From contig JAQYVR010000140.1 in NCBI GenBank assembly GCA_030145395.1, forward strand, positions 1 through 35,175: a DNA stretch of 35,175 nt, read 5' to 3'. The notes under the pieces are model-generated. The model did no database searches, was not told the DNA's origin, and worked only from the letters and a program-made list of their open reading frames with translations. Both the position numbers and the translations under genes were made by a program. This DNA comes from Desulfobacteria bacterium (lineage in GTDB: Bacteria > Desulfobacterota > Desulfobacteria > Desulfobacterales > C00003060). Below, in pieces: positions 23,054-30,585 of this stretch (position 1 is the first letter of the stretch; the number at the start of each line of letters is the position of its first letter).

Positions 23054-25398
23054 CTTGATCCCTCCGTTTGCGTCTCAGGCAGGGCAACAAAAAAGGTGCT
23101 TCCCTTTCCAACTTTCGATTCAACGCGGACCGTGGCGTGCAATTTACTCGAGGCTTTCTTAACGATAGCAAGACCGAGACCGGTGCCCTCATACTCGTTC
23201 CTAGTGTGGAGACGCTGGAAAACACGGAATATTTGTTGATGATGGCGAGGTTCAATCCCAATGCCGTTATCGCGTATGAACACTTCATAGCGTTCCCCTG
23301 CCAGAGGAAGCCAGCCGATTTCGACTCGTTTGTTTGCAGAAGTGTTGAATTTAATGGCATTGCCGATGAGATTCACGAAGATTTGCCGGAGAAGGGTAGG
23401 TTCAGCGTCCGTCGTGGGCCAATCGCTAGCCACCTCAATCCTGACATCTGAGGCCAAATCAAGAGGCTCTACTATGTCCTGAAAAAAAGTTCCGAGCTCG
23501 ATAGTTTCGGTCGGGCTTCTCAATGTGCCGACGCGAGAGAATTCCAGCAGATCCTCAACTAATTCTTCACCCTGACGGACCGCGTGATTGAGACCGTCAA
23601 GATACGTCTTTTGGTCTCCATCAAGTGTCGTTTCGAGGTCTTCGCCCAGGAAGTCGGCGTAGTTGCGGATGGCTCTAAGCGGTGCTTTGAGGTCGTGGGA
23701 CACAACGTATGCATACTGAGAAAGCTCTTCATTGGCTGCTTCGAGGTCGGTAGCCTTCTTTTCAAGTTCACTGTGCGCAGCACGAAGCGCCTTCTCAGCC
23801 CGCTTGCGCTCAGAGAGCTCAAGCTTCAACTGTTCCGTTGTCTCAGCCAGCTCAGCAGTCCGCTCTTGAACACGCTGTTCGAGCTCCTGGTGAGCTCTTT
23901 GCAGTGCCTCCTCTACGCGCTTCCGTTCGGTAATGTCCCTCAAAATATGGACACTGCCTACCGGAACCCCTCCACGGTTCAAATGTATGGCCGCGCTTAT
24001 GCTGACGTCAAGAGTCTTCCCGTCTTTGGTATAACGACGGCTTTCAACACCGGAGAAACTTTCTCCGGCCAACGCCTTATCAATCATCATTTGGGTTTCC
24101 GGCCAGTTTTCATCAGGGACATAATCTGGCTTCTTGCCCAGAAGCTCTTCTGGCATCCACCCGAAAAGCGTGGTGAATGCCGGATTTACGTAGATGCATT
24201 TACCCCCCATATCGTAGACAACAACAGGATCTGGAGATCCTTCCAGAACAGTGCGATATCTCTCCTGGCTATCCCGCAGCTTCTCCTCCGCCATCTTGCG
24301 CTCGGTGATGTCCACGATGTTGCCCAACACAGCAGGCTCTCCATTAAACTTTATTGTCGCGTTTCTTCTCGCAATCCATACGGTTTCACCTGCCTTTGTC
24401 AGCCCTCTTGCCTCATATTCTGACGGGGCTTTCTCCCCCTTTAGCCTCTTTGTCCTTATGTTGTTGGTGAAGGCTCTATCCTTTGGATGGACCAGCTCCC
24501 GGGAGTCCATGCCGACCACTTCATCTTTGGAGTAACCGTAAATCTCGGCAAATCTGTTGTTAGCAAATGCGACTTTTCCCTTCTGGTCGATATAGATCCC
24601 GGTCAGTGAGCTTTCAACCAAGGTACTGTATTGTTCTTCGGATTTCCGTAGAGCCTTCTCAGCCCTCTTGCGTTCGGTTGTGTCTATCATGTTTCCCATG
24701 ATAGCAGGTCTTCCTTCATACTCTATGATGGCTGCCATCATTTCGCACCAGATGGTTTTACCATCTTTTCTCAGTCTCCGGACTTCGTACCGCTGCGGGG
24801 CAGGTTCTCCCTTCAGTCTTTTCGAAGCGATTTCTCCCATGGCCGCCCTGTCATCAGGGTGTATCAATGTCAAAGGATCCTTCCCCTGCAATTCTTCGGG
24901 CTCATGGCCATGCATTTCCGCAAACCTATTGTTTACAAAGACATACTTTTTGTCTTGGTGAATGAATATACCTGTGAGGGAGCTGTCAACAAGTCTTTTG
25001 TGCTCCTCCTCAGACTTCCGCAGGGCCTCCTCAGCCGCACTGCGCTCTTTAATCCATTCTTCCTCAATGTGAAAAATGTCCCAGAACAGACGGGCGGAAA
25101 CATGGTCAATCAGACGGACATGGGCTGGTCTGGTTTGAAAGATTTCATCGGCAACCTCCTGACGACCTGTCAGTTCGATGATTATGTGGAGGTCTTTGAG
25201 TTTGTATAGATCGCGATGGTCTTTTGTAGTGTAGACGCCCCTTGCCTGAGCGTGAAGATAACCAACTGCCTCGGTATCTGTGGAGGCTACTCCGATGAGT
25301 CTCATGCGAAGCTGGCTGAGTTTTTCGGCAAATATCATGTCGACTATCGCCTTGCACCCGGGGCCGCCCCCCACAATTGCTACATTAAGAGGCTCCAT
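23050..25398 (-). CDS. Histidine kinase with N-terminal Rossmann-like domain and three PAS domains
   Basis: 782 residues from ATG 25398, preceded by GGTGGA. The track's TTG at 25455 adds 19 unlikely residues. Residues ~1-115 look like a dinucleotide-binding Rossmann domain (PLNVAIVGGGPGCKAIVDMI, MRLIGVASTDTEAVGYLHAQ, LHIIIELTGRQEVADEIF), as in NAD(P)-dependent dehydrogenases. Three PAS domains follow, each ending in TTERKRAE, ITERKMAE or ITERKRVE. Then come a long coiled coil (LEQRVQERTAELAETTEQL), HisKA (YAYVVSHDLKAPLRAI) and HATPase (NLIGNAIKFNTS, DNGIGIEPRHHQQIFRVF, GTGLGLAIVKK). No membrane helices, so it senses a cytoplasmic cue, possibly redox or a nucleotide. First gene of the kinase-receiver-kinase operon. 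Confidence 0.9.
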   Translation of the reverse strand: MEPLNVAIVGGGPGCKAIVDMIFAEKLSQLRMRLIGVASTDTEAVGYLHAQARGVYTTKDHRDLYKLKDLHIIIELTGRQEVADEIFQTRPAHVRLIDHVSARLFWDIFHIEEEWIKERSAAEEALRKSEEEHKRLVDSSLTGIFIHQDKKYVFVNNRFAEMHGHEPEELQGKDPLTLIHPDDRAAMGEIASKRLKGEPAPQRYEVRRLRKDGKTIWCEMMAAIIEYEGRPAIMGNMIDTTERKRAEKALRKSEEQYSTLVESSLTGIYIDQKGKVAFANNRFAEIYGYSKDEVVGMDSRELVHPKDRAFTNNIRTKRLKGEKAPSEYEARGLTKAGETVWIARRNATIKFNGEPAVLGNIVDITERKMAEEKLRDSQERYRTVLEGSPDPVVVYDMGGKCIYVNPAFTTLFGWMPEELLGKKPDYVPDENWPETQMMIDKALAGESFSGVESRRYTKDGKTLDVSISAAIHLNRGGVPVGSVHILRDITERKRVEEALQRAHQELEQRVQERTAELAETTEQLKLELSERKRAEKALRAAHSELEKKATDLEAANEELSQYAYVVSHDLKAPLRAIRNYADFLGEDLETTLDGDQKTYLDGLNHAVRQGEELVEDLLEFSRVGTLRSPTETIELGTFFQDIVEPLDLASDVRIEVASDWPTTDAEPTLLRQIFVNLIGNAIKFNTSANKRVEIGWLPLAGERYEVFIRDNGIGIEPRHHQQIFRVFQRLHTRNEYEGTGLGLAIVKKASSKLHATVRVESKVGKGSTFFVALPETQTEGSR

Positions 25399-25830
25399 AT
25401 GTTCCACCCATCTTTGATCCTTTTGAACGATTTTGACGGAAAGAGCGAACCTCAACCCTCAGTGAGTCGAGGCTTCACTCCCTTGCCATCATGGGTAAAT
25501 TCAGACACCGCTCGAATACCATAAAAAGAACGGAATTGTCAACGTTGACCGGCTCGCTTCCCGGTAAGGAACATATACATTTTCATATAGCTCCCCTTGA
25601 CCCCGTCCTGAGGGACGGGCTTACGGGGAGCAAGCCGGCCAAACTGTTTGAGGGCGTTAAGCCCGAGTTTTTGAATTTTGCGGAGCGAGCCTTAGAACGC
25701 TCAAAATGGGCAAACGAACGACGGCAGAAGCCACAAGAGCCACACCAATCGGAACGTTATTCTGACAACCGCTATAGAGTTCATTGTTGAACAGGTTGGT
25801 TATGGGCGGGGTGCTTTGGCAGGTGGGCTT
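25399..25830. other. Intergenic region with nested hairpin
   Basis: 432 nt between the sigma-54 activator end and the kinase start, both on the minus strand. GCTCCCC (25590-25596) pairs with GGGGAGC (25625-25631) around an inner CCCGTCC-TGAG-GGACGGG stem (25602-25619). It may be the activator's terminator or a REP-type element, but no U tract is adjacent. The remainder holds no convincing gene. Confidence 0.5.
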
Positions 25831-26892
25831 TCACTGAGGTGATGACCAGCGTGAAAGGCGTTCGTCCAGATTGCCTGGCACGTCTTGGGATACGGCCTCG
25901 CCATTTCGATCCACCTTGATGTTGTATCTCTTGAGCTTGTATCTCAATGTTCGAGGGCTGATGTGCAGCATTCTGGCCGCTCGTTCCTTGTCGCCTCTCA
26001 GGCGATACAATACATCCAAGATGGCTTTGGTTTCGGCAGCCCTTCTCACTTCTTCCAGCTCCAGGGCCATTGAGCGTGCAGGCTCTCTGAAATGCCACAA
26101 AAAGTCAGACGGAAGCTGTTCCGTTCCTATCACATTTTGGTCGTTGACAATCAATATCCTTTCAACGAGATTCTTCAATTCCCTCACATTGCCGGGCCAG
26201 TCATATCGGCAGAAGACATCAATCACTTCCGGTGTGACCGATGGTAAAGGTCTTTTATGCTGGGCCGCCAGTCGGCCCAAGAAGTGATTCACCATCCTGG
26301 GGATGACCGCTTTTCTGTCTCTCAGAGGGGGTATGTATACAGGGACCACGTGCAGTCTGTAAAAAAGGTCCTGTCGAAACAGGCCCTTTGCGGCCAACTC
26401 CTTCAGATCCTTATTGGTTGCTGAGATGATTCTAACATCCGCCTCTATCAGCTTGTTTCCACCGATTCGAAGGAACCGAAAGTCTTCGAGTACCCGCAAG
26501 AAGTCCACCTGATTCTCCAGGGGAAGCTCTGAGACCTCATCCAGAAACAGGGTCCCCTTGTCGGCCATCTCAAAGCAGCCCATTTCCGTGCTTATGGCTC
26601 CCGTGAATGATCCCTTTTCATGCCCGAAGAGTTTGTCCTCGAACATAAGGCCTGAGAGGATGCCGCAGTTTACAGGCACGAATGGGTTTTCAGCTCTTGG
26701 GCTTTCCAGGTGAATGATCTTCGCAAGCATCTCTTTCCCGGTGCCGCTTTCCCCAACGAGGAGGACGCTGACATCGTACTTGGCGACTTCGTGGGCGAGC
26801 TTCATGATAGCCCGCATCACTTCGGACCCCAGGATAAACTCCTCCATCATTGATTCCTGGAGGTGTTTAATGTATGGAGATTGCAGTTTCAT
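25831..26892 (-). CDS. Sigma-54-dependent transcriptional activator without receiver domain
   Basis: 353 residues from ATG 26892. A TTG at 26922 and the ATG pair at 26850/26847 (after CCAGGAATCA) are alternatives. It consists of a sigma-54 interaction AAA+ domain from near the N-terminus: Walker A GESGTGKE, the sigma-54 contact loop HEKGSFTGAI (GSFTGA instead of GAFTGA), Walker B TLFLDEVSELP, RVIISATNKDL-type sensor I, FRQDLFYRLHVVPVYIPPLR and DWPGNVRELKNLVER. A Fis-type helix-turn-helix follows (ERAARMLHISPRTLRYKLKR). With no sensory N-terminus, its activity must be set by expression or a partner. A matching -24/-12 promoter lies in the divergent gap upstream. Confidence 0.92.
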   Translation of the reverse strand: MKLQSPYIKHLQESMMEEFILGSEVMRAIMKLAHEVAKYDVSVLLVGESGTGKEMLAKIIHLESPRAENPFVPVNCGILSGLMFEDKLFGHEKGSFTGAISTEMGCFEMADKGTLFLDEVSELPLENQVDFLRVLEDFRFLRIGGNKLIEADVRIISATNKDLKELAAKGLFRQDLFYRLHVVPVYIPPLRDRKAVIPRMVNHFLGRLAAQHKRPLPSVTPEVIDVFCRYDWPGNVRELKNLVERILIVNDQNVIGTEQLPSDFLWHFREPARSMALELEEVRRAAETKAILDVLYRLRGDKERAARMLHISPRTLRYKLKRYNIKVDRNGEAVSQDVPGNLDERLSRWSSPQ

Positions 26893-26999
26893 CAGCAGCG
26901 TACGCAACAAATGGCATGGCAAGGTTGCAGATTATGCTTCGAAGGCCTCTCTCTAACCTGAAAGGGCGGTTCGTGTCAAATATATTTCCCCGAAAACGG

Positions 27000-27031
27000 C
27001 AAACTTTTGTTTGGTCCGGCAAAAACTTGCC
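27000..27031. promoter_or_regulatory. Possible activator binding sites (two small inverted repeats)
   Basis: CAAAC-TTTT-GTTTG (27000-27013) and GGCAA-AAAC-TTGCC (27018-27031) are adjacent 14-bp dyads about 100 nt upstream of the -24 box, the usual distance for enhancer sites of sigma-54 activators. The two dyads are not the same sequence, so this is tentative. Confidence 0.35.
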
Positions 27032-27128
27032 AAGACTGTGGGTGGAGCTGTGAATCCTGGCGGATTTGAATAGGGAACTAGCCTTAAAGAACAACAAGTT
27101 AGCCTAATTATCGTCAACTCTCTGATTT

Positions 27129-27144
27129 TGGTATGACCCTTGCT
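27129..27144 (+). promoter_or_regulatory. Sigma-54 (-24/-12) promoter
   Basis: TGGTATGACCCTTGCT. The invariant GG and GC lie at the correct 11-nt offset, and 12 of the bases in TGGCACG-N4-TTGCW are testable with only two differences (T for C, T for C). The start would be near 27155, upstream of the CBS gene's GGAGGG ribosome site. A sigma-54 activator is encoded divergently next to it. Confidence 0.75.
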
Positions 27145-27172
27145 ATTCAGTGCAGAAGTTGGAGGGAAGACC

Positions 27173-27664
27173 ATGTCTTCAGAAAGACTGATCAAAGATT
27201 TCATGTGTCCTTTGGACCGATATTATTACATCAAACAGGAAGAACCGGTCCAAGAGGCTGTTCGGCTGATGGGGCGGACAGTAGGGGAGGGCAGCCACCC
27301 ATGCCTCATCGTCGTTGGAGAAGAACCTTCTGAAAAGGATATCATCAAGGGCTTTGTAACCCCGACTGAACTTGTTTTTGGGTTGGCAGGCCATTTTTTG
27401 AAAGGAGCGCAAAAGAGTGGCCCCATATTCTGGGAGGGACAGTTTGAAGCAGAGTGCCTGGATGGGGCCAAAAAGCATGTGGGCGAAATCATGTTTCCGA
27501 TCAAAGCCTGTGTGCGCGATACCGAGATGCTCATGGAAGCCGTTTTCCTGCTCAACAAATATCAGGTCGATTTTCTTCCCGTTGTCAAGGAGGAGGATGT
27601 GGTGGGCATGATTCATCTTGAGGACATTATGAGAGAGATTGAAAGAATGGTGTTGAAAGACTAG
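27173..27664 (+). CDS. Tandem CBS-domain protein
   Basis: 163 residues from ATG 27173 (GGAGGGAAGACC just upstream). The track's start at 27140 lies within the sigma-54 promoter. The two CBS units are LIKDFMCPLDRYYYIKQEEP/VQEAVRLM...CLIVVGEEPSEKDIIKGFV and HVGEIMFPIKACVRDTEM/LMEAVFLLNKYQVDFLPVVK. The first has an enlarged loop with the segment GPIFWEGQFEAE. The protein encoded at 29779 has the same order with a GVPIFWDTLLESG segment, so the two are paralogues flanking the transporter. They may sense adenine nucleotides and gate or regulate the transporter, which is an inference from gene order. First gene after the sigma-54 promoter. Confidence 0.85.
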   Translation: MSSERLIKDFMCPLDRYYYIKQEEPVQEAVRLMGRTVGEGSHPCLIVVGEEPSEKDIIKGFVTPTELVFGLAGHFLKGAQKSGPIFWEGQFEAECLDGAKKHVGEIMFPIKACVRDTEMLMEAVFLLNKYQVDFLPVVKEEDVVGMIHLEDIMREIERMVLKD

Positions 27665-27721
27665 GTCAAACGGGTGATGGTCTCATCACCTGTAAAAAGT
27701 TGTAAAGGAGGATTTTCTTGT

Positions 27722-29332
27722 ATGAGCCATGACATTGAACATGACGTAGGGGGGGGCGGAATCCTCGCAAACAAGACCTTGTGGATATGTGTGGGTGTAG
27801 GTATTTTTCTTCTGATCGCCCTTATCATGCCCACGCCCAAGTCTGTGACTACCGTTGTGGAAGAATATGGGTTTGCCAAGAAGATGATTGAATGGGAAAT
27901 CGCCCATGACGTGGAAGGTGCGGCCAACAAGACCATGATGGTCCTCGGCATCATTCCCATGGCGGTTATCTTCTTTGCCACCGAGGCCATCCCCATCGGG
28001 TTGACCGGAATTCTGATGCCGGTATTGGCTTACTTTCTCCACCTGCTTCCCATGAAGATGATCGGCAAGACCTTTTCAGGCGATGCGCCCATGTTCTTGC
28101 TCGGCGTGTTGGCCATGGGGGTCGCGGTTGTGGACGTGGGACTGCACAAGCGGCTGGCAGCCTGGCTTCTGGGTTGGACCAAGGGATTCCTTGTTCCTAT
28201 CTTCGTTTTGTGTGTCAGCATGTCCGTTGTGGGATCCTTCATCTCGGCCCATGCCATGTGTGCGTTCATGACACCGGTCATGGCAGCCGTCTATTTCGGT
28301 GCCGTGTCTGCAAAAAGTTCGGGAGGAAGGATCGAACACGACCCGGCCCTTGCCAAATTCCTGCTCTTCACACTCTGTTTCGCTTTGAACGTGGGCGGTA
28401 TCGGGTCGCCCGCAGCCGGTGGCCGTAACGTTATTATGATGGGCTTCTGGAGTGAATATAAGGTTCCCATGGACTTCTTTACATGGATGAAATACGGCCT
28501 TCCCCTGGCGCCGGTGCTAGGCGTTGTGGTGGCTGTCTATATGTTGGTTCTCTTTGGAAGGAAAATCAAGACCAGGGATTTGACCCCGGGGCTGGAAGCC
28601 ATTAAAGAAGAGACCAGGAAGATGGGCAAGATGCAATATGCAGAGTATGTGACGTTTGGGATGCTTCTCCTGATCCTGGTTCTCTGGATCTTGGGCGGAG
28701 AGGAACTCGGACTCGGAGGCCCTGCGCTCCTGGCACTTCTCATTCCGGTCATATTCAAGACGACGGAGTGGAAGAAGATACTCAATGGAATATCCTGGGA
28801 CGCATGGTTCATGTATTGCGGTGCCCTGACCCTGGGCGCCCTCCTCAAGGAAAGCGGTGCCGCCCTATGGCTGGCCCAGAGCTTTTTGAAGATTCTAAGT
28901 ACCGTGGGGATGAATGAAGGCTTGGGCCTGTGGATAGGGATGTCCGGTCTGTCCGGTTTGATGACCAACTTTATGTCGGACGCAGGAACCACCGCTCTGC
29001 TCGGACCCATTGTGATTCCAATGGGGATCATGACGGGCGTTCAGGGCGAACCCTGGGCAGTGGGTCTGGCCGTGGCTTTTGCTACGTCTTTTGCCCATTT
29101 CCTGATCGTGGGTACGCCGAATAACGCCATTGTATACGGCCTGGGGATATATCCGGATACCGGTGAGAAGATGCTTCACCCCATGGATTTCGTGAAATAC
29201 GGCTTTGTGCTCTGGGTCCTCTGTATGGTCGTGGTCTGGGTTCTCGGATTCATGGTTCTCTACAATGTGATTGGATTCCCCGAGGGTATACTTGAGACGG
29301 CCCGGGGTGTCATGGAGGCCGGCGCTCTGTAA
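27722..29332 (+). CDS. SLC13/DASS-type anion permease
   Basis: 536 residues from ATG 27722, with AAAGGAGG 10 nt before. An inner-membrane protein with about a dozen hydrophobic segments, starting at LWICVGVGIFLLIALIM and ending in VLWVLCMVVVWVLGFMVLY. The ATEAIPIGLTGILMPVL segment, the substrate-site style loops NVGGIGSPAAGGRN and LIVGTPNNAIVYG, and TNFMSDAGTTALLGP fit sodium-coupled divalent anion transporters of the SLC13 family, which carry sulfate or C4/C6 carboxylates. The substrate cannot be decided. Sulfate would suit the organism. The ~60-residue loop after the first helix, KSVTTVVEEYGFAKKMIEWE, is unusual. Flanked by two paralogous CBS proteins. Confidence 0.88.
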   Translation: MSHDIEHDVGGGGILANKTLWICVGVGIFLLIALIMPTPKSVTTVVEEYGFAKKMIEWEIAHDVEGAANKTMMVLGIIPMAVIFFATEAIPIGLTGILMPVLAYFLHLLPMKMIGKTFSGDAPMFLLGVLAMGVAVVDVGLHKRLAAWLLGWTKGFLVPIFVLCVSMSVVGSFISAHAMCAFMTPVMAAVYFGAVSAKSSGGRIEHDPALAKFLLFTLCFALNVGGIGSPAAGGRNVIMMGFWSEYKVPMDFFTWMKYGLPLAPVLGVVVAVYMLVLFGRKIKTRDLTPGLEAIKEETRKMGKMQYAEYVTFGMLLLILVLWILGGEELGLGGPALLALLIPVIFKTTEWKKILNGISWDAWFMYCGALTLGALLKESGAALWLAQSFLKILSTVGMNEGLGLWIGMSGLSGLMTNFMSDAGTTALLGPIVIPMGIMTGVQGEPWAVGLAVAFATSFAHFLIVGTPNNAIVYGLGIYPDTGEKMLHPMDFVKYGFVLWVLCMVVVWVLGFMVLYNVIGFPEGILETARGVMEAGAL

Positions 29333-29411
29333 TTGAATCCAGAAATCACGAAACAGGGTTTATTACTCGTGGATGTTCCGACAACATTATATTGAATATG
29401 AGGAGGATATC

Positions 29412-29720
29412 ATGCCCCAGTGTGAGAAATGCGGCAAAGGCGGCCTTTTTTTGAAGATTGAAAGAGATACGGGTCTTTGCCTCTCCTGCAATGTGGGTTT
29501 TGCCCAGGAGGGGAAGGTCTTGACCGAGAAGATTATGGAGGCCAAGAACAAGGCGGCCGCGACCAAGGACCAATCGGAGATTGCTGCCTCTTGCGCCGCA
29601 GTTGAGCGTTATGGAAATGAGCTTATTACCCTTCATCAGACCTACAATCTGCAGCAGAGCCAGGCATTGTTGGACCTGATAGAGGCGCACAAAAGAATAA
29701 GAAAAGAGGCTGAGAAATAG
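29412..29720 (+). CDS. Small zinc-ribbon protein with helical tail
   Basis: 102 residues from ATG 29412 (GAGGAGGATATC just upstream). The track's start at 29373 lacks a ribosome site. Residues 4-7 CEKC and 26-29 CLSC make a CxxC-CxxC zinc ribbon. The rest is predicted to be a long helix or coiled coil (EKIMEAKNKAAATKDQSEIA, ITLHQTYNLQQSQALLDLIE). I do not recognise a named family. Its place between the transporter and the second CBS gene suggests it works with them. Confidence 0.75.
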   Translation: MPQCEKCGKGGLFLKIERDTGLCLSCNVGFAQEGKVLTEKIMEAKNKAAATKDQSEIAASCAAVERYGNELITLHQTYNLQQSQALLDLIEAHKRIRKEAEK

Positions 29721-29778
29721 TTAAGCTGCGGCAAAATCACAATCCATTTTGAAGGAGCCGTGTGACTTAGGAGGATAT

Positions 29779-30255
29779 ATGGAAACGAAAAAAAAGGTAA
29801 AGGATCTGGTCATCCCACTGAGTGAATACCCACATATGCCTCACTGGGCAACGCTTAGGGAGGCGATCGCCCAGCTTAACGTCGCCTTTGAAACCGGACA
29901 CCACACGGTGCTGGTTTTTGATGAGGCGTACAAACTTGTGGGGATGCTTTTGCAGAAAGACATCTTGAAAGGGCTCGAGCCCAAATTTGCCGAGCATTCC
30001 GACAAGGGGGTCCCCATATTCTGGGACACCCTGCTTGAATCAGGGAGTGAGGAGAAGCTTGCCCGGCCTATCCAGGACTTTATGTCAGAGGCGGGAATTT
30101 CAGTCGACACCGAAGACAACATCTTGAAGGCTTCCCACCTGATGTTGCAACAAGACGCCTATGTGCTGCCGGTCATGGAGGAGGAGAAGCTCGTTGGCGT
30201 TGTGCGGATGGGCGACGTGTTTCATCATATCACCAATGCCGTACTGAAAGTGTAG
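29779..30255 (+). CDS. Tandem CBS-domain protein, paralogue of the 27173 gene
   Basis: 158 residues from ATG 29779 (AGGAGGATAT adjacent). The first CBS unit is VKDLVIPLSEYPHMPHWATL/REAIAQLNVAFETGHHTVLVFDE-KLVGML, and the second is PIQDFMSEAGISVDTEDNIL/KASHLMLQQDAYVLPVMEEEKLVGVVRM. A linker with GVPIFWDTLLESG matches the GPIFW segment of the other CBS gene. Two such paralogues bracketing an anion transporter suggest a nucleotide- or ligand-sensing role, not demonstrated. The next gene is separated by 330 nt. Confidence 0.85.
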   Translation: METKKKVKDLVIPLSEYPHMPHWATLREAIAQLNVAFETGHHTVLVFDEAYKLVGMLLQKDILKGLEPKFAEHSDKGVPIFWDTLLESGSEEKLARPIQDFMSEAGISVDTEDNILKASHLMLQQDAYVLPVMEEEKLVGVVRMGDVFHHITNAVLKV

Positions 30256-30585
30256 CCCGGCTGAAGGAAAAGGCTTCCTTTAGAGCCTCGAAGAAGATGG
30301 GGGGTTCCCTGCGGACCCGCCAGATCCGATGGATCTGGATCAATCGGGCCGGGTCATGTGTGGCCTTTGCAGTTCAAAAGTCTTTAGATGTCGCGATGGT
30401 TGTATTGCAAGGACCCTGTCTGATCTCGTGTGATACGAGAGTCAGGCAGGGTCTGTGCGTCAGGTGGTCCTAATGGGTCAATTTCGCTTGATTTAAGGCC
30501 GCGGCATGTTAGTAGTATTCAACGGGACTTATGTGCGATCATCAGGAAATCCAGGAACGTGTCATTGACAAGAGTTCTCTGACCC
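30256..30585. other. Intergenic region with two strong hairpins
   Basis: CCAGATCC-GAT-GGATCTGG (30320-30338) lies inside an outer GACCCG/CGGGTC pair. Further on, GACCCTG (30412-30418) and CAGGGTC (30447-30453) enclose CTGA/TCAG and CTCGT/ACGAG, a nearly continuous stem of about 17 bp. Neither is followed by a U tract. A 20-codon ORF from ATG 30531 (MCDHQEIQERVIDK) overlaps the start of the next gene in another frame. Confidence 0.6.

Noticed and set aside
23584-24423. 279-codon plus-strand ORF
   Set aside because: Antisense to the three-PAS kinase, and no recognisable protein features.
27179-27616. 145-codon minus-strand ORF in the first CBS gene
   Set aside because: Antisense shadow of a CBS protein that has a ribosome site and a sigma-54 promoter.
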